Numbered from the stretch's first letter, positions 7,938 to 15,379 are shown. The stretch: 36,021 bases of DNA from Oscillospiraceae bacterium (GCA_020024215.1 JAHHUC010000015.1:1-36021); one strand, 5' to 3'. Made by a program: numbers and translations. Notes: generated by a model from the letters alone, not told the origin.

Positions 7938-10046
7938 TCAATTGTTTTTGGCTAATTTTTTCTTTAAGCTCACTTTACTGCTGTTGGGCCAGGAAGCTGT
8001 TGTTCTTCTTATAAGCGGCTCGCTCAAATAAAGCACAGAGGGAAGAACAAATATTGATACCACCGCACTTATGAGAGAACCTCTTGAAAGCATAGTGCAG
8101 AGGCTTCCTATAATCTCCACCTTTGATACCATGCCGACTCCGAAGGTTGCACAGAAAAGAACCAGGGAGCTGGTGATTATGGAATGTATAGAGGCCTCGC
8201 TGGCTATCCTCATAGCCATTTCTCTGGACTGGCCGTTTTCCAGCTCTTCTTTAAATCTTGTTGTTATTAAAATTGCATAGTCAACTGTTGCACCCAGCTG
8301 AATACAGCTTATTACGGTAGGTGAAACAAAGGGGATGACTGCGCCTGTGAGATAAGAAATGCTCATATTCAGGAATATTGCCAGCTCTATGGAGGCAACC
8401 AATATGACAGGAACTGTCAAGGACTTGAACAGCAGGGCTATAATAACCAATATTGCTGCTATTGAAATCATATTTGTCACATTGAAGTCAACAGATGCTG
8501 TCTCAATAAGGTCCTTTGTCAATGGGGATTGTCCTGTCATTACAGCATCCGGGTCATAGGATTTCAATATGGCATTTATTTCGTTTACCTGATTGTTCGC
8601 CTCATCTGTGGCAGTTTCATAAATGCCGTTTACCATTATCATCTGCTTGCCCTCTGACTTGCAGACCTCCTTTATCTTATCAGGGACAAATTCCTCCGGA
8701 ATTGTCGAGCCCAAAAGATTGTTATAGGCAATGAGATTGCTGACACCCTTTACATTCTCAATTTTCTTTTCCATCTCCTCCAGCTTTGCGCCGGGTATCT
8801 CATCGCTGATTACAATAAACTGTGTTGTTGCCATGTTGAATTCATCAGCCAGCTTATCGTTTGCAACTATGGACGGCATCTCAGAGGGCAGGGCATCTAT
8901 AAGGTCATAATACATCCTTACCTTTCCCTGCATGATGAATGTGGGGATGAACAATATCAAAAACAAAAGTGTAAAGCTTTTGCTCCTTGATATGGTGAAG
9001 TTGGTGATTTTTGAAAAATCGGGAAGCCTTACTTTGTGTGTTCTATTTATTATCTGATTATCAAACATAAGGATAAAGGAGGGAAGCACGAACAGCACAA
9101 CCAAAACTCCCAAAACAACACCCTTTGCCATTACAATTCCTATATCCTTGCCCAGTGTGAGCCTCATGGCACAAAGGGCTAAAAATCCGGCAACCGTGGT
9201 CATAGAGGAGCCAAAGAGTGAGGAGAAGGCGGCTTTTATAGCTTGAGCCATAGCATCTCTTTTATCGCTGTAACGCTCTCTTTCCTCTTTATAGCGGTTT
9301 ACTAAAAACACCGAATAGTCCATAGAAACTCCCAGCTGCAAAACTGCGGCAATGGCCTTTGTGATGTAGGAAATTTCTCCTAAGAAATAGTTGGTTCCCA
9401 GATTGTATATAACCGCTATTCCTATTCCTGCAAGATATATAAAGGGGAGCGCCCATGAATCAATGACCAAAAAGAGAGCTACAAGGCTCATCAGCACAGC
9501 AAGAATCACATATATGGGCAGCTCGTGCTCAACAAGCTTTGCAATATCATCGGTTACAACCGAAACGCCTGCCAAAAAGCACTGCTTGTTGCATATCTTG
9601 TAAATCTTGTTGATTGCCTCCCTTGTTTCGTTTGAAGCCCCGGGATGCTTATACTGAATTATCATCAGTGTGGCATCAGAATCGGCGGAATAGAAAATAT
9701 CCTTTACTTTTTTGGGCAGCATCTGCGCCGGAAAGCTGATGTCCATAAAATCATCTATCCATGTGACGCTTTTGATGCCCTCTATTTTTTCTATTTCACT
9801 CTTTAAATCCTGTGTATATTTAGGCGGCATATTTTCCACTATAAGCATATTTGTGGCAGCGTTTTGAAAAACATCCTCCAGATAATCCATGCCCTTTGAG
9901 GAATCCAAATCCTCAGGCAGATAGGAAAGAATGTCATAATTGATTCTGGTGGACACAGCACCCATCACCGCAGGTATAAGCAGCAAAAGAGCTATGATCA
10001 GAATTTTTTTTGAATGATAAGAGATAAATCGCGATAATTTTTCCAT
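7938..10046 (-). CDS. MMPL/RND-family membrane transporter
   Basis: The 702-residue product has the duplicated RND layout. One helix at the N-terminus (ILIIALLLLIPAVMG) is followed by an extracellular loop and a five-helix bundle; the pattern repeats from about residue 350. Each bundle carries the family signature: GVSMDYSVFLVNRYKEE and GATVDYAILITTRFKEE. The Asp in each is the usual proton-relay position. MMPL proteins export lipids, siderophores or hydrophobic compounds using proton motive force. The ATG at 10046 follows AAAAGG by nine bases; an in-frame TTG at 10055 abuts that site and is rejected. The gene lies 15 bases after the TetR gene and 15 before the secreted protein gene, so all three form one transcript. 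Confidence 0.9.
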   Translation of the reverse strand: MEKLSRFISYHSKKILIIALLLLIPAVMGAVSTRINYDILSYLPEDLDSSKGMDYLEDVFQNAATNMLIVENMPPKYTQDLKSEIEKIEGIKSVTWIDDFMDISFPAQMLPKKVKDIFYSADSDATLMIIQYKHPGASNETREAINKIYKICNKQCFLAGVSVVTDDIAKLVEHELPIYVILAVLMSLVALFLVIDSWALPFIYLAGIGIAVIYNLGTNYFLGEISYITKAIAAVLQLGVSMDYSVFLVNRYKEERERYSDKRDAMAQAIKAAFSSLFGSSMTTVAGFLALCAMRLTLGKDIGIVMAKGVVLGVLVVLFVLPSFILMFDNQIINRTHKVRLPDFSKITNFTISRSKSFTLLFLILFIPTFIMQGKVRMYYDLIDALPSEMPSIVANDKLADEFNMATTQFIVISDEIPGAKLEEMEKKIENVKGVSNLIAYNNLLGSTIPEEFVPDKIKEVCKSEGKQMIMVNGIYETATDEANNQVNEINAILKSYDPDAVMTGQSPLTKDLIETASVDFNVTNMISIAAILVIIALLFKSLTVPVILVASIELAIFLNMSISYLTGAVIPFVSPTVISCIQLGATVDYAILITTRFKEELENGQSREMAMRIASEASIHSIITSSLVLFCATFGVGMVSKVEIIGSLCTMLSRGSLISAVVSIFVLPSVLYLSEPLIRRTTASWPNSSKVSLKKKLAKNN

Positions 10047-10061
10047 TGTACTCAACCTTTT

Positions 10062-10733
10062 CTAATTAAATTGCGGATATGCAAGACATCTGATCGTTTT
10101 TAAAAGAAGGGGTTTTATTTCATCAAAGGAATAGGGTATCCCTTCAATAATTGCATTGTAGGCAGTGGCATTTATTATTTCCACTATCATATAAAGCCTC
10201 CTTTGGGCTTCCTTCGCCTCTCCGCCCAGCCTTGTAAATTCGTCTTCAAATCGGTCCGCCACCTTTTTTATCACACTGTTTTCAAATTTGGAATTGAACG
10301 GACCTTCTGATTTGCTGTCGGCTGAATAAAGGCCCTTGAAAAGATTTTTGTGAATTATAGGCAGCAGCTCTTTATTTTCCTTAAATATATCCATCAGCTT
10401 TTCGGCAAAAAAGCAGACGCTGTCGCCTATTTCGGTATCAGGATTATCCTTATGCAGGCTGTCAAGGGACATGAAAGCCTCACTCACCGCCTTAAAGCAA
10501 AGAGAATAAACCATTTCATCCAAAAGCGCCTCCTTATCCTTAAAATAGAGATAAAAGGTTCCCTTGGCCATATTCGCACCCTTTACAATATCGTCAATTG
10601 AGGTTTTTGCTATACCCTTTTCCACGAAAAGCTTAAAGGATGATTTGATAATTGCGTTTTTCTTTTCCAGCTTTTTTCTGGCGATATGACTTTTCCCTGC
10701 CTTTTCCAGTTCTTCTAAATTTGGGAATATCAT
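10062..10733 (-). CDS. TetR/AcrR-family repressor of the MMPL operon
   Basis: The 223-residue product has a TetR DNA-binding domain at about residues 24-75. It includes SSFKLFVEKGIAKTSIDDIV, the turn GANMAKGTFYLYFKDKEAL, and then an all-helical ligand domain. It is first in the operon with the exporter, the standard arrangement for an autoregulated efflux repressor. Two near-identical palindromes lie upstream, one over the -35 box of its promoter (separate entries). The ATG at 10733 has AAGAGGTG eight bases upstream. The inducer is probably a substrate of the exporter; this is inference. Confidence 0.9.
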   Translation of the reverse strand: MIFPNLEELEKAGKSHIARKKLEKKNAIIKSSFKLFVEKGIAKTSIDDIVKGANMAKGTFYLYFKDKEALLDEMVYSLCFKAVSEAFMSLDSLHKDNPDTEIGDSVCFFAEKLMDIFKENKELLPIIHKNLFKGLYSADSKSEGPFNSKFENSVIKKVADRFEDEFTRLGGEAKEAQRRLYMIVEIINATAYNAIIEGIPYSFDEIKPLLLKTIRCLAYPQFN

Positions 10734-10753
10734 AAAAGCACCTCTTCTAAATT

Positions 10754-10768
10754 ATGACTAATCGTCAT
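10754..10768. promoter_or_regulatory. Probable TetR operator 1 (downstream site)
   Basis: ATGACtaatcGTCAT is an inverted repeat located between the promoter and the start codon of the TetR gene. It shares the ATGACTA half with operator 2, centred 40 bases away, about four helical turns, so two dimers would sit on one face of the DNA. Confidence 0.65.
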
Positions 10769-10779
10769 TTTCTTCTCAT

Positions 10780-10808
10780 ATGTTATAACATAAATGACTA
10801 TTAGTCAA
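10780..10808 (-). promoter_or_regulatory. Sigma-A promoter of the TetR-MMPL operon
   Basis: On the minus strand TTGACT (10803-10808) and TAACAT (10780-10785) are separated by exactly 17 bases. Operator 2 covers the -35 box and operator 1 lies just downstream, which fits autorepression. Confidence 0.65.
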
Positions 10809-10809
10809 T
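10794..10809. promoter_or_regulatory. Probable TetR operator 2 (overlaps the -35 box)
   Basis: TGACTATTAGTCA (10795-10807) is a perfect palindrome about its central base, inside ATGACTATTAGTCAAT. It shares its half-site with operator 1 and would block RNA polymerase at the -35 element. Confidence 0.7.
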
Positions 10810-10867
10810 ATTTTCTTTGTGAATTTTTTGTAATTTCTGAGTTTACTGTTTATTCATATTCCCGGTT

Positions 10868-10897
10868 ATCATACTTAAATCATCAAGCCATATTTTA
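10868..10897 (+). promoter_or_regulatory. Candidate sporulation (sigma-E or sigma-K type) promoter of the coat gene
   Basis: ATCATACT (10868-10875) resembles the sigma-E -35 box and CATATTTTA (10889-10897) fits the CATANNNTA -10 pattern of sigma-E and sigma-K, with 13 bases between. It lies about 120 bases before the CotF-like gene, for which no sigma-A promoter is evident. The match was found by eye in AT-rich sequence. Confidence 0.4.
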
Positions 10898-11017
10898 TAT
10901 GCTTTAGATAAAAAATATGTTGTTTTTTTGTCTTATATCCAAAAATATTTTCAAGGTGAATAAAAGCTTTTGGTGTGCAGATAATATCCTCATAAACTTT
11001 AAAAGGATGTGATAGCA

Positions 11018-11494
11018 ATGTACACTCAGAAAGAATTGGGACTTTTGCAGGATATGCAGAAGGATGAGGCGCTGTGCATAGAAAAATACAGGACCTATGC
11101 CTCAAAGGCATCAAATGAGCAGCTTAAAAGTTTGATGAACAAGCTGGGGAATGAAGAGCAGGAGCACTTCAACACATTGGGAAAGCTTATATCAGAAGAT
11201 GTGCCCGCATTGGACCCTGCTGCACCGAAAAGCCCTGTGTCAAAGGCTGTATCTGAAATTACAGCATCTGACGAAAGTTACAGAAATGACCCCGATTCAT
11301 TTGAAAAGGACAAATATCTCTGCTCTGACGCCCTGTGTACGGAAAAACACGTTTCTTCTGTTTACAACACAGGCATTTTTGAATTTAAGGACAAAAATGT
11401 GCGGGATGTTCTGAACCATATTCAAAAGGAAGAACAGGAGCACGGCGAAAAAATATTCAACTATATGTCTGTAAACGGAATGTACAACGCTTAA
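11018..11494 (+). CDS. CotF-like spore coat / ferritin-like protein
   Basis: The 158-residue product consists of two helical pairs joined by a linker rich in Pro, Ser and Asp. Each half carries an EEQEH motif (GNEEQEHFNTLGKL near residue 50 and KEEQEHGEKIFNYM near 140), with helices ahead of each. The second half matches the coat F domain pattern, including SSVYNTGIFEFKDKNVRDVL. The family is found in spore coats of Bacilli and Clostridia. The glutamate/histidine pairs recall ferritin-like metal sites, but metal binding is not established. A GTG at 11009 is in frame, but the ATG at 11018 is placed correctly after AAAAGG. It is followed after 13 bases by a terminator hairpin. Confidence 0.85.
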   Translation: MYTQKELGLLQDMQKDEALCIEKYRTYASKASNEQLKSLMNKLGNEEQEHFNTLGKLISEDVPALDPAAPKSPVSKAVSEITASDESYRNDPDSFEKDKYLCSDALCTEKHVSSVYNTGIFEFKDKNVRDVLNHIQKEEQEHGEKIFNYMSVNGMYNA

Positions 11495-11507
11495 AGCTCA
11501 GATTTTT

Positions 11508-11558
11508 AAGGCTATTGTCAACTAATTTTTAAAAGTAGGTTGACAATAGCCTTTTTTA
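11508..11558 (+). terminator. Intrinsic terminator of the coat protein gene
   Basis: A perfect 15-base inverted repeat (11508-11522 and 11539-11553) with a 16-base loop runs into six T. The same repeat contains the BirA-type operator and the bioY -35 box. Confidence 0.8.
11515..11546. promoter_or_regulatory. Probable BirA operator controlling bioY
   Basis: TTGTCAACT, 14 bases, GGTTGACAA. This matches the architecture of the BirA biotin operator (TTGTWAACC, 14 or 15 bases, GGTTWACAA) described across bacteria, apart from C/G at the W position and one outer base. Its right half overlaps the -35 box of bioY, where BirA bound to biotinyl-AMP would block transcription. No birA gene is in the window. 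Confidence 0.7.
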
Positions 11559-11567
11559 TGCTATAAT
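11540..11567 (+). promoter_or_regulatory. Sigma-A promoter of bioY
   Basis: TTGACA (11540-11545) and TATAAT (11562-11567), both full consensus, are 16 bases apart. The -35 box lies inside the 3' arm of the preceding terminator and inside the BirA-type operator. Transcription would start near 11574, leaving a leader of about 27 bases. Confidence 0.8.
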
Positions 11568-11600
11568 TTAGTAGAAATTTATTTCCCGAGGAGAATAGAC

Positions 11601-12146
11601 ATGACAAAAGCACATTCTGAAACAAAAAGAATTATTTTAGGGGCACTTTTTGCTGCTCTGACTGCTGTATGCAGCCAAATCGTTATTCCTCTTCCTATGG
11701 TTCCCATAAATCTTGCCCTTTTTGCCGTACATCTGGCAGGAGCTGTTTTGGGAGCAAGGGCAGGATTTTTTTCAATGACAGCCTATGTTGTTTTAGGAGC
11801 CTTAGGCGCCCCTGTGTTTTCCGGCTTTATGGGGGGATTGGGATATTTGTTCGGCAAAACCGGCGGATATATAATAGGATATATAATATGTGCGTTTGTT
11901 GTGGGATATTTTGCTCAAAAGTACACCTTCGACTTTAAGCACCTCTGCGTTTATATGACAGTCGGACTTTTGCTCTGCTACATATTCGGAACAATCTGGT
12001 TTATGGTCATTGTAAAATGTGACCTTGCCTCTGCACTTATGTGGTGCGTTATCCCCTTTCTTCCCGGAGATGCTGTTAAAATTGCACTGGCAGCCTTTCT
12101 GGCAGTAAAATTAAAGCCTGTGCTTTCAAAGAGCCAAAAGGCTTAA
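11601..12146 (+). CDS. bioY: Biotin transporter substrate-binding component BioY
   Basis: The 181-residue product is an integral membrane protein with about six helices. It carries the BioY hallmarks: VPINLALFAVHLAGAVLG in the second helix region, GALGAPVFSGFMGGLGYLFG (the conserved GxxGxPVF/GG block), then GGYIIGYI. BioY is the S component of an ECF transporter and captures biotin at the membrane; it works with a shared EcfA-EcfT module encoded elsewhere, or alone. The ATG at 11601 follows GAGGAG by eight bases. The gene is monocistronic: its own consensus promoter and BirA-type operator lie just upstream, and a large hairpin follows. The operator supports the assignment independently of the protein. 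Confidence 0.93.
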   Translation: MTKAHSETKRIILGALFAALTAVCSQIVIPLPMVPINLALFAVHLAGAVLGARAGFFSMTAYVVLGALGAPVFSGFMGGLGYLFGKTGGYIIGYIICAFVVGYFAQKYTFDFKHLCVYMTVGLLLCYIFGTIWFMVIVKCDLASALMWCVIPFLPGDAVKIALAAFLAVKLKPVLSKSQKA

Positions 12147-12175
12147 AAAGCACACTTAAAAATATAAGGGCAGCA

Positions 12176-12260
12176 AAAAAAGAGAGACTTTCTGATATGT
12201 ACCCTCCTTACCGGACAACCGGTAAGGAGGGTACACATCATTTCAAAGCCTCTCTTTTTT
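12176..12260. terminator. Large nested inverted repeat, probable bidirectional terminator
   Basis: Inner arms 12193-12214 and 12219-12240 pair over 22 bases with one mismatch and a loop of four (ACAA). Outer arms 12176-12191 and 12245-12260 pair over 16 bases with one mismatch, ending in A/T runs. Together they form a hairpin of nearly 85 bases between convergent bioY and the M56 peptidase gene. T runs on both strands fit termination in both directions. The GC-rich inner palindrome is far longer than termination needs. Confidence 0.7.
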
Positions 12261-12268
12261 AATTCTTT

Positions 12269-14107
12269 TTAAAGAAGGTCAATATCAAAATAATACTTTA
12301 TCCTGTAAGTTGTGCTGTTCATAACAAAAATTGCATCCAAAACACAGCTGCAATCCTCATTTACAAAAAGCAGGTTATCCTTCAGCTCTGTACTGTTGTA
12401 TGTTTTAGCGCTTTTTCCTTCCTTATCACCGTATGGGTACACATATACCACATAGGAGGATGGCTCATAGGAAAAGCTGAGCTTGACTTTATCTAAACAG
12501 TACCCCGATATAACCGACGGGCTTATATTGTCATAATGCGGTATATCTCCTGAGCTGTCGCCGTTTTTTACGCTTATTATTTCCTTTCCTGGATACATAG
12601 GCTCCTCCATAAGCTTTTTGTCACCGTCAAAATAACAGAGCATCAGCTCCGGGGCAGATATTTTTGATGCTATATCTACTTTTTCAAGGCAGGATAAAAG
12701 GTAATCCTCATCTATATCCTCATAAAAAATATAATTTTCCCTGTAAAATTTCTTTTCCTTATACACGGTTCTTGACAGGTGTCCCCCAGAAACAGCAAAG
12801 CTGCTTGAAGCACCCTTGTCATCAATGCTAAATTCCAGAATATTTGAAGCATTTTCATATTCATAAAGTCCTGTCAGCCTGTAAAGCCTTAAGTTTCCTA
12901 TATAATCCAAAAACGCCTCCTTATCCCTTACCTCATAACTGTTTGTATATGCCTCACCGGATTCATTTTTTCTGTAAATATTTACCCTGTCACCTATTTT
13001 GCTGTCCTGAGAAAGCACAACATCCTTTGCCAAGCCAAAATTCAAAGCAAATGTGACAGTCTGGCAGCTGATAAGCAAAACAAAGAAAACAACGCTTGCA
13101 AAAACAATTCCCTTCTTCTTTTTCTTTGGGTTCATTATATTTTCCAGTCTGTATTTTAAGCTTTTTGCCGATGCAGAAAGACAGCTTGTAAAGCCTCTTT
13201 CATCGTTTGCAGATGATAAAATAAGCTGGGCATACTGCCTTCTTGTGCTGTCATCTTCACCTATGAGGGCTGTTTCATCACAGTTAAGCTCAATATCCTC
13301 GCTGCACCTTTTCATGGAAATCCACATGAGGGGATTAAACCAGCAGGCGGCATTGCAGAACATTATAAAAAACTTTGTCCAGCCGTCAGAGCGCACAATG
13401 TGTATAAGCTCATGACGGAAAATCAGGTTAAGCTGTTCATCGGTGTAATTTTTTTCAGGGAGCACCACAAAGACTGACCTTTTGAAAAGTCCCACCGACA
13501 AGGGGGTGCTGACCATGTTTGATGTGTAAAGGGGGATATCAGCCTTCTTTATGGAAATTTTATCCTTTTCTTTGTCCCACAGATTTAATATCCGCTCATC
13601 TGTCACACTGTAAGAATTTTTAAGAAGTCTTGACCTAAACAACATATGGCTTATTATTTTATAGAGAAAAATAACTGCAAAGCCCAAAAGCCATACCAAC
13701 GGAACATATTTTGTCCAAAGTCCGTTTAGCTTTATTGCAAACAAAGGCCTGTCCAGACGATAGCCGGTAAAGCTCATTATATAGAGATAATTAGGTATTA
13801 TCCACAAAATTGATGTGACTGCGGTCGGAAACAGACGGCGCAAATACGGCATAGCCAAAAGCAGCAGGGCATAGTAAATTCCTATGTGAAAAAATATCGG
13901 GAAAAAGGAGGACATCATACTTTCAGCTATGTGAGCGCCTCCTGAAAAAAATACGGAAAAGGCAAAAAAAGCAGCCATAAAAATTGGCAGAGTGTACGGC
14001 TCTATAATGGGTTTGGTAATTTCCCTGTTGTTTTTTTCCGAAAAGCTGAGATAAAACAAAAAGGAAAATATAGCAGAAAGCAGCAATCTTAAAAAAATAC
14101 TCATCAT
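12269..14107 (-). CDS. BlaR1/MecR1-type M56 membrane metalloprotease sensor
   Basis: The 612-residue product has about five N-terminal membrane helices (to residue 155) and then the zinc protease motif HELIH at 232-236. The distal helix EDIELNCDETAL near 275-290 provides the likely third ligand. A further membrane helix lies near 345, followed by an extracellular domain of about 250 residues. This C-terminal part does not show the SxxK penicillin-binding signature of BlaR1, so the signal sensed is probably not a beta-lactam. In the family, sensing activates the protease, which leads to cleavage of the partner repressor. The gene starts with ATG overlapping the repressor stop (ATGATGA), behind GGAGGAG, so the two are translationally coupled. 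Confidence 0.88.
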   Translation of the reverse strand: MMSIFLRLLLSAIFSFLFYLSFSEKNNREITKPIIEPYTLPIFMAAFFAFSVFFSGGAHIAESMMSSFFPIFFHIGIYYALLLLAMPYLRRLFPTAVTSILWIIPNYLYIMSFTGYRLDRPLFAIKLNGLWTKYVPLVWLLGFAVIFLYKIISHMLFRSRLLKNSYSVTDERILNLWDKEKDKISIKKADIPLYTSNMVSTPLSVGLFKRSVFVVLPEKNYTDEQLNLIFRHELIHIVRSDGWTKFFIMFCNAACWFNPLMWISMKRCSEDIELNCDETALIGEDDSTRRQYAQLILSSANDERGFTSCLSASAKSLKYRLENIMNPKKKKKGIVFASVVFFVLLISCQTVTFALNFGLAKDVVLSQDSKIGDRVNIYRKNESGEAYTNSYEVRDKEAFLDYIGNLRLYRLTGLYEYENASNILEFSIDDKGASSSFAVSGGHLSRTVYKEKKFYRENYIFYEDIDEDYLLSCLEKVDIASKISAPELMLCYFDGDKKLMEEPMYPGKEIISVKNGDSSGDIPHYDNISPSVISGYCLDKVKLSFSYEPSSYVVYVYPYGDKEGKSAKTYNSTELKDNLLFVNEDCSCVLDAIFVMNSTTYRIKYYFDIDLL

Positions 14108-14481
14108 AGCTCATTCTCCTCCAGCAGCTTTTTAAGCTCGTCAAAATCCTCTTTTGTCAAGCCGCTTGAGCAAAGTGCTGTGGCAAGAGAGGAAATTTTT
14201 CCCTGGCAAAGAACCCTGAAAAAGCTTTTTCCCTCCTCAGAAAGATATTGCTCCTTTGTTATAAGCGGCTCGTAAAGACTGGCTCTTCCCTCCTTGATTA
14301 TATTAAGATAGCCCTTGTCTGAAAGCCTGGACAAAAGAGTCAAAAGTGTGGTCTGAGCCATAGGGTGGGTATCCTCCAGCTTTTTGCCTATATCGGCTCT
14401 CAGGGCAGGTGTTTTGATATCCCAAAGCGCCAGCATCACATCCAGCTCTGCATCCGGCAGCTTCTGTGCATTGTTTTTCAT
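14104..14481 (-). CDS. BlaI/MecI/CopY-family repressor
   Basis: The 125-residue product has the BlaI winged helix: KLPDAELDVMLALWD, TTLLTLLSRLSDKGYLNIIK and a GRASLYEPLITKEQYL wing, then C-terminal helices used for dimerisation. It sits directly before the M56 sensor gene, whose activated form is expected to cause its cleavage. Two TACA-N2-TGTA operators lie over its own promoter. An in-frame GTG at 14490 overlaps the ribosome binding site; the ATG at 14481, eight bases after AAGGAG, is the likely start. No beta-lactamase or PBP gene is adjacent, so targets beyond this operon lie elsewhere. Confidence 0.92.
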   Translation of the reverse strand: MKNNAQKLPDAELDVMLALWDIKTPALRADIGKKLEDTHPMAQTTLLTLLSRLSDKGYLNIIKEGRASLYEPLITKEQYLSEEGKSFFRVLCQGKISSLATALCSSGLTKEDFDELKKLLEENEL

Positions 14482-14496
14482 CCGCTTCACTCCTTC

Positions 14497-14506
14497 TACA
14501 TTTGTA
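14497..14506. promoter_or_regulatory. BlaI-type operator, promoter-proximal to the gene
   Basis: TACATTTGTA matches the TACA-N2-TGTA core of BlaI/MecI/CopY operators. It lies between the -10 box and the ribosome binding site of the repressor gene, 24 bases centre to centre from the second operator. Confidence 0.8.
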
Positions 14507-14516
14507 GTATATCTAT

Positions 14517-14545
14517 ATTCTACACTTGTAGAAGAAAAAAGTCAA
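14517..14545 (-). promoter_or_regulatory. Sigma-A promoter of the blaI-M56 operon
   Basis: On the minus strand TTGACT (14540-14545) and TAGAAT (14517-14522) are 17 bases apart. One operator lies in the spacer, touching the -10 box, and one lies just downstream. Confidence 0.75.
14521..14530. promoter_or_regulatory. BlaI-type operator within the promoter spacer
   Basis: TACACTTGTA fits the TACA-N2-TGTA core and is extended by TTC/GAA flanks to a longer palindrome. It covers the spacer and the edge of the -10 element. Confidence 0.8.
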
Positions 14546-14553
14546 CAAATAAA

Positions 14554-14586
14554 TAAGGGCAGAGGATAAAAAATCCGCCGCCCTTA
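14554..14586 (-). terminator. Intrinsic terminator of yebC
   Basis: Arms 14554-14567 and 14573-14586 pair with two mismatches around an A-rich loop. It lies 18 bases beyond the yebC stop and just upstream of the blaI promoter, separating the two minus-strand units. Confidence 0.7.
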
Positions 14587-14604
14587 AAATTTTTGATATG
14601 AAAA

Positions 14605-15345
14605 TTATTCCTCGTCCTCGCAAGAAGGCATTTCCCAGTTATGGTAAACCTCCTGCACATCGTCATTGTCCTCTAAAAGGTCAATGAGCTTCTGCATCTT
14701 TTCGGCAACCTCTCCCTCCAAGGAGACATATGTTGAAGGGATATACTCAACCTGTGAGGAAGCAAAGGCATAGCCTAAGGCAGAAAGCTCCCTTTCAACC
14801 GAAAGGTGAGAATTTGGCTCTGTGTAAATGCAGATAGCCTCAGGTGAATATTCCACATCCAGCACTCCGTCCAAAAGGGCATCATCAATGATTTTGTCCT
14901 CTGAAATGCCGGTATTTTCAATAACTATGACACCTTTTTTTGTAAACATGAAGGAAACGCTGCCGCTCTGGCCTAAGTTTCCGCCGCATTTGTCAAAATA
15001 GTGGCGCATTTCTCCGGCTGTTCTGTTGCGGTTATCAGTCAGAGCTTCAACCATAACAGCTACACCGGAGGGTCCATAGCCCTCATATGTGATTTCCTCG
15101 TAGTTGTTCTTGTCCCCGTCTCCCACTGCCTTCTTGATTATTCTGTCAATGTTTTCATTGGGAACATTGTTTGCCTTTGCCTTGGCTATGCAGGCCTGAA
15201 GCTTGCTGTTGCTTGTGGGATCAGGACCGCCTTCCTTGACAGCTACGGAAATTTCTCTGCCTATCTTGGTGAAAATACCGGCTCTTTTGGAGTCAGTTGC
15301 TTCTTTTTTTCTTTTGATTGTACTCCATTTTGAATGACCTGACAT
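14605..15345 (-). CDS. yebC: YebC/PmpR (TACO1) family regulator
   Basis: The 246-residue product begins with the family signature MSGHSKWSTIKRKKEATDSK and continues with IGREISVAVKEGGPDP, NVPNENIDRIIKKA, YEGYGPSGVAVMVEALTDN and FDKCGGNLGQSGSVSFMF, all in their usual places. Length is normal for the family. Members were described as transcription regulators; work on TACO1 and bacterial YebC points to a role in translation, easing stalling at proline stretches. The ATG at 15345 has GAGGTT upstream. It has its own promoter and terminator. It is not next to ruvABC, its frequent neighbour in other bacteria. Confidence 0.95.
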   Translation of the reverse strand: MSGHSKWSTIKRKKEATDSKRAGIFTKIGREISVAVKEGGPDPTSNSKLQACIAKAKANNVPNENIDRIIKKAVGDGDKNNYEEITYEGYGPSGVAVMVEALTDNRNRTAGEMRHYFDKCGGNLGQSGSVSFMFTKKGVIVIENTGISEDKIIDDALLDGVLDVEYSPEAICIYTEPNSHLSVERELSALGYAFASSQVEYIPSTYVSLEGEVAEKMQKLIDLLEDNDDVQEVYHNWEMPSCEDEE

Positions 15346-15379
15346 ACTGATAACCTCAAATCCATAATATTCTTTTTAC

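Noticed and set aside
7477..8031. A 184-residue plus-strand frame opposite the secreted protein and MMPL genes
   Set aside because: It mirrors the lysine/glutamate-rich linker as runs of Ser and Phe, lacks a ribosome binding site and is a shadow of real genes.
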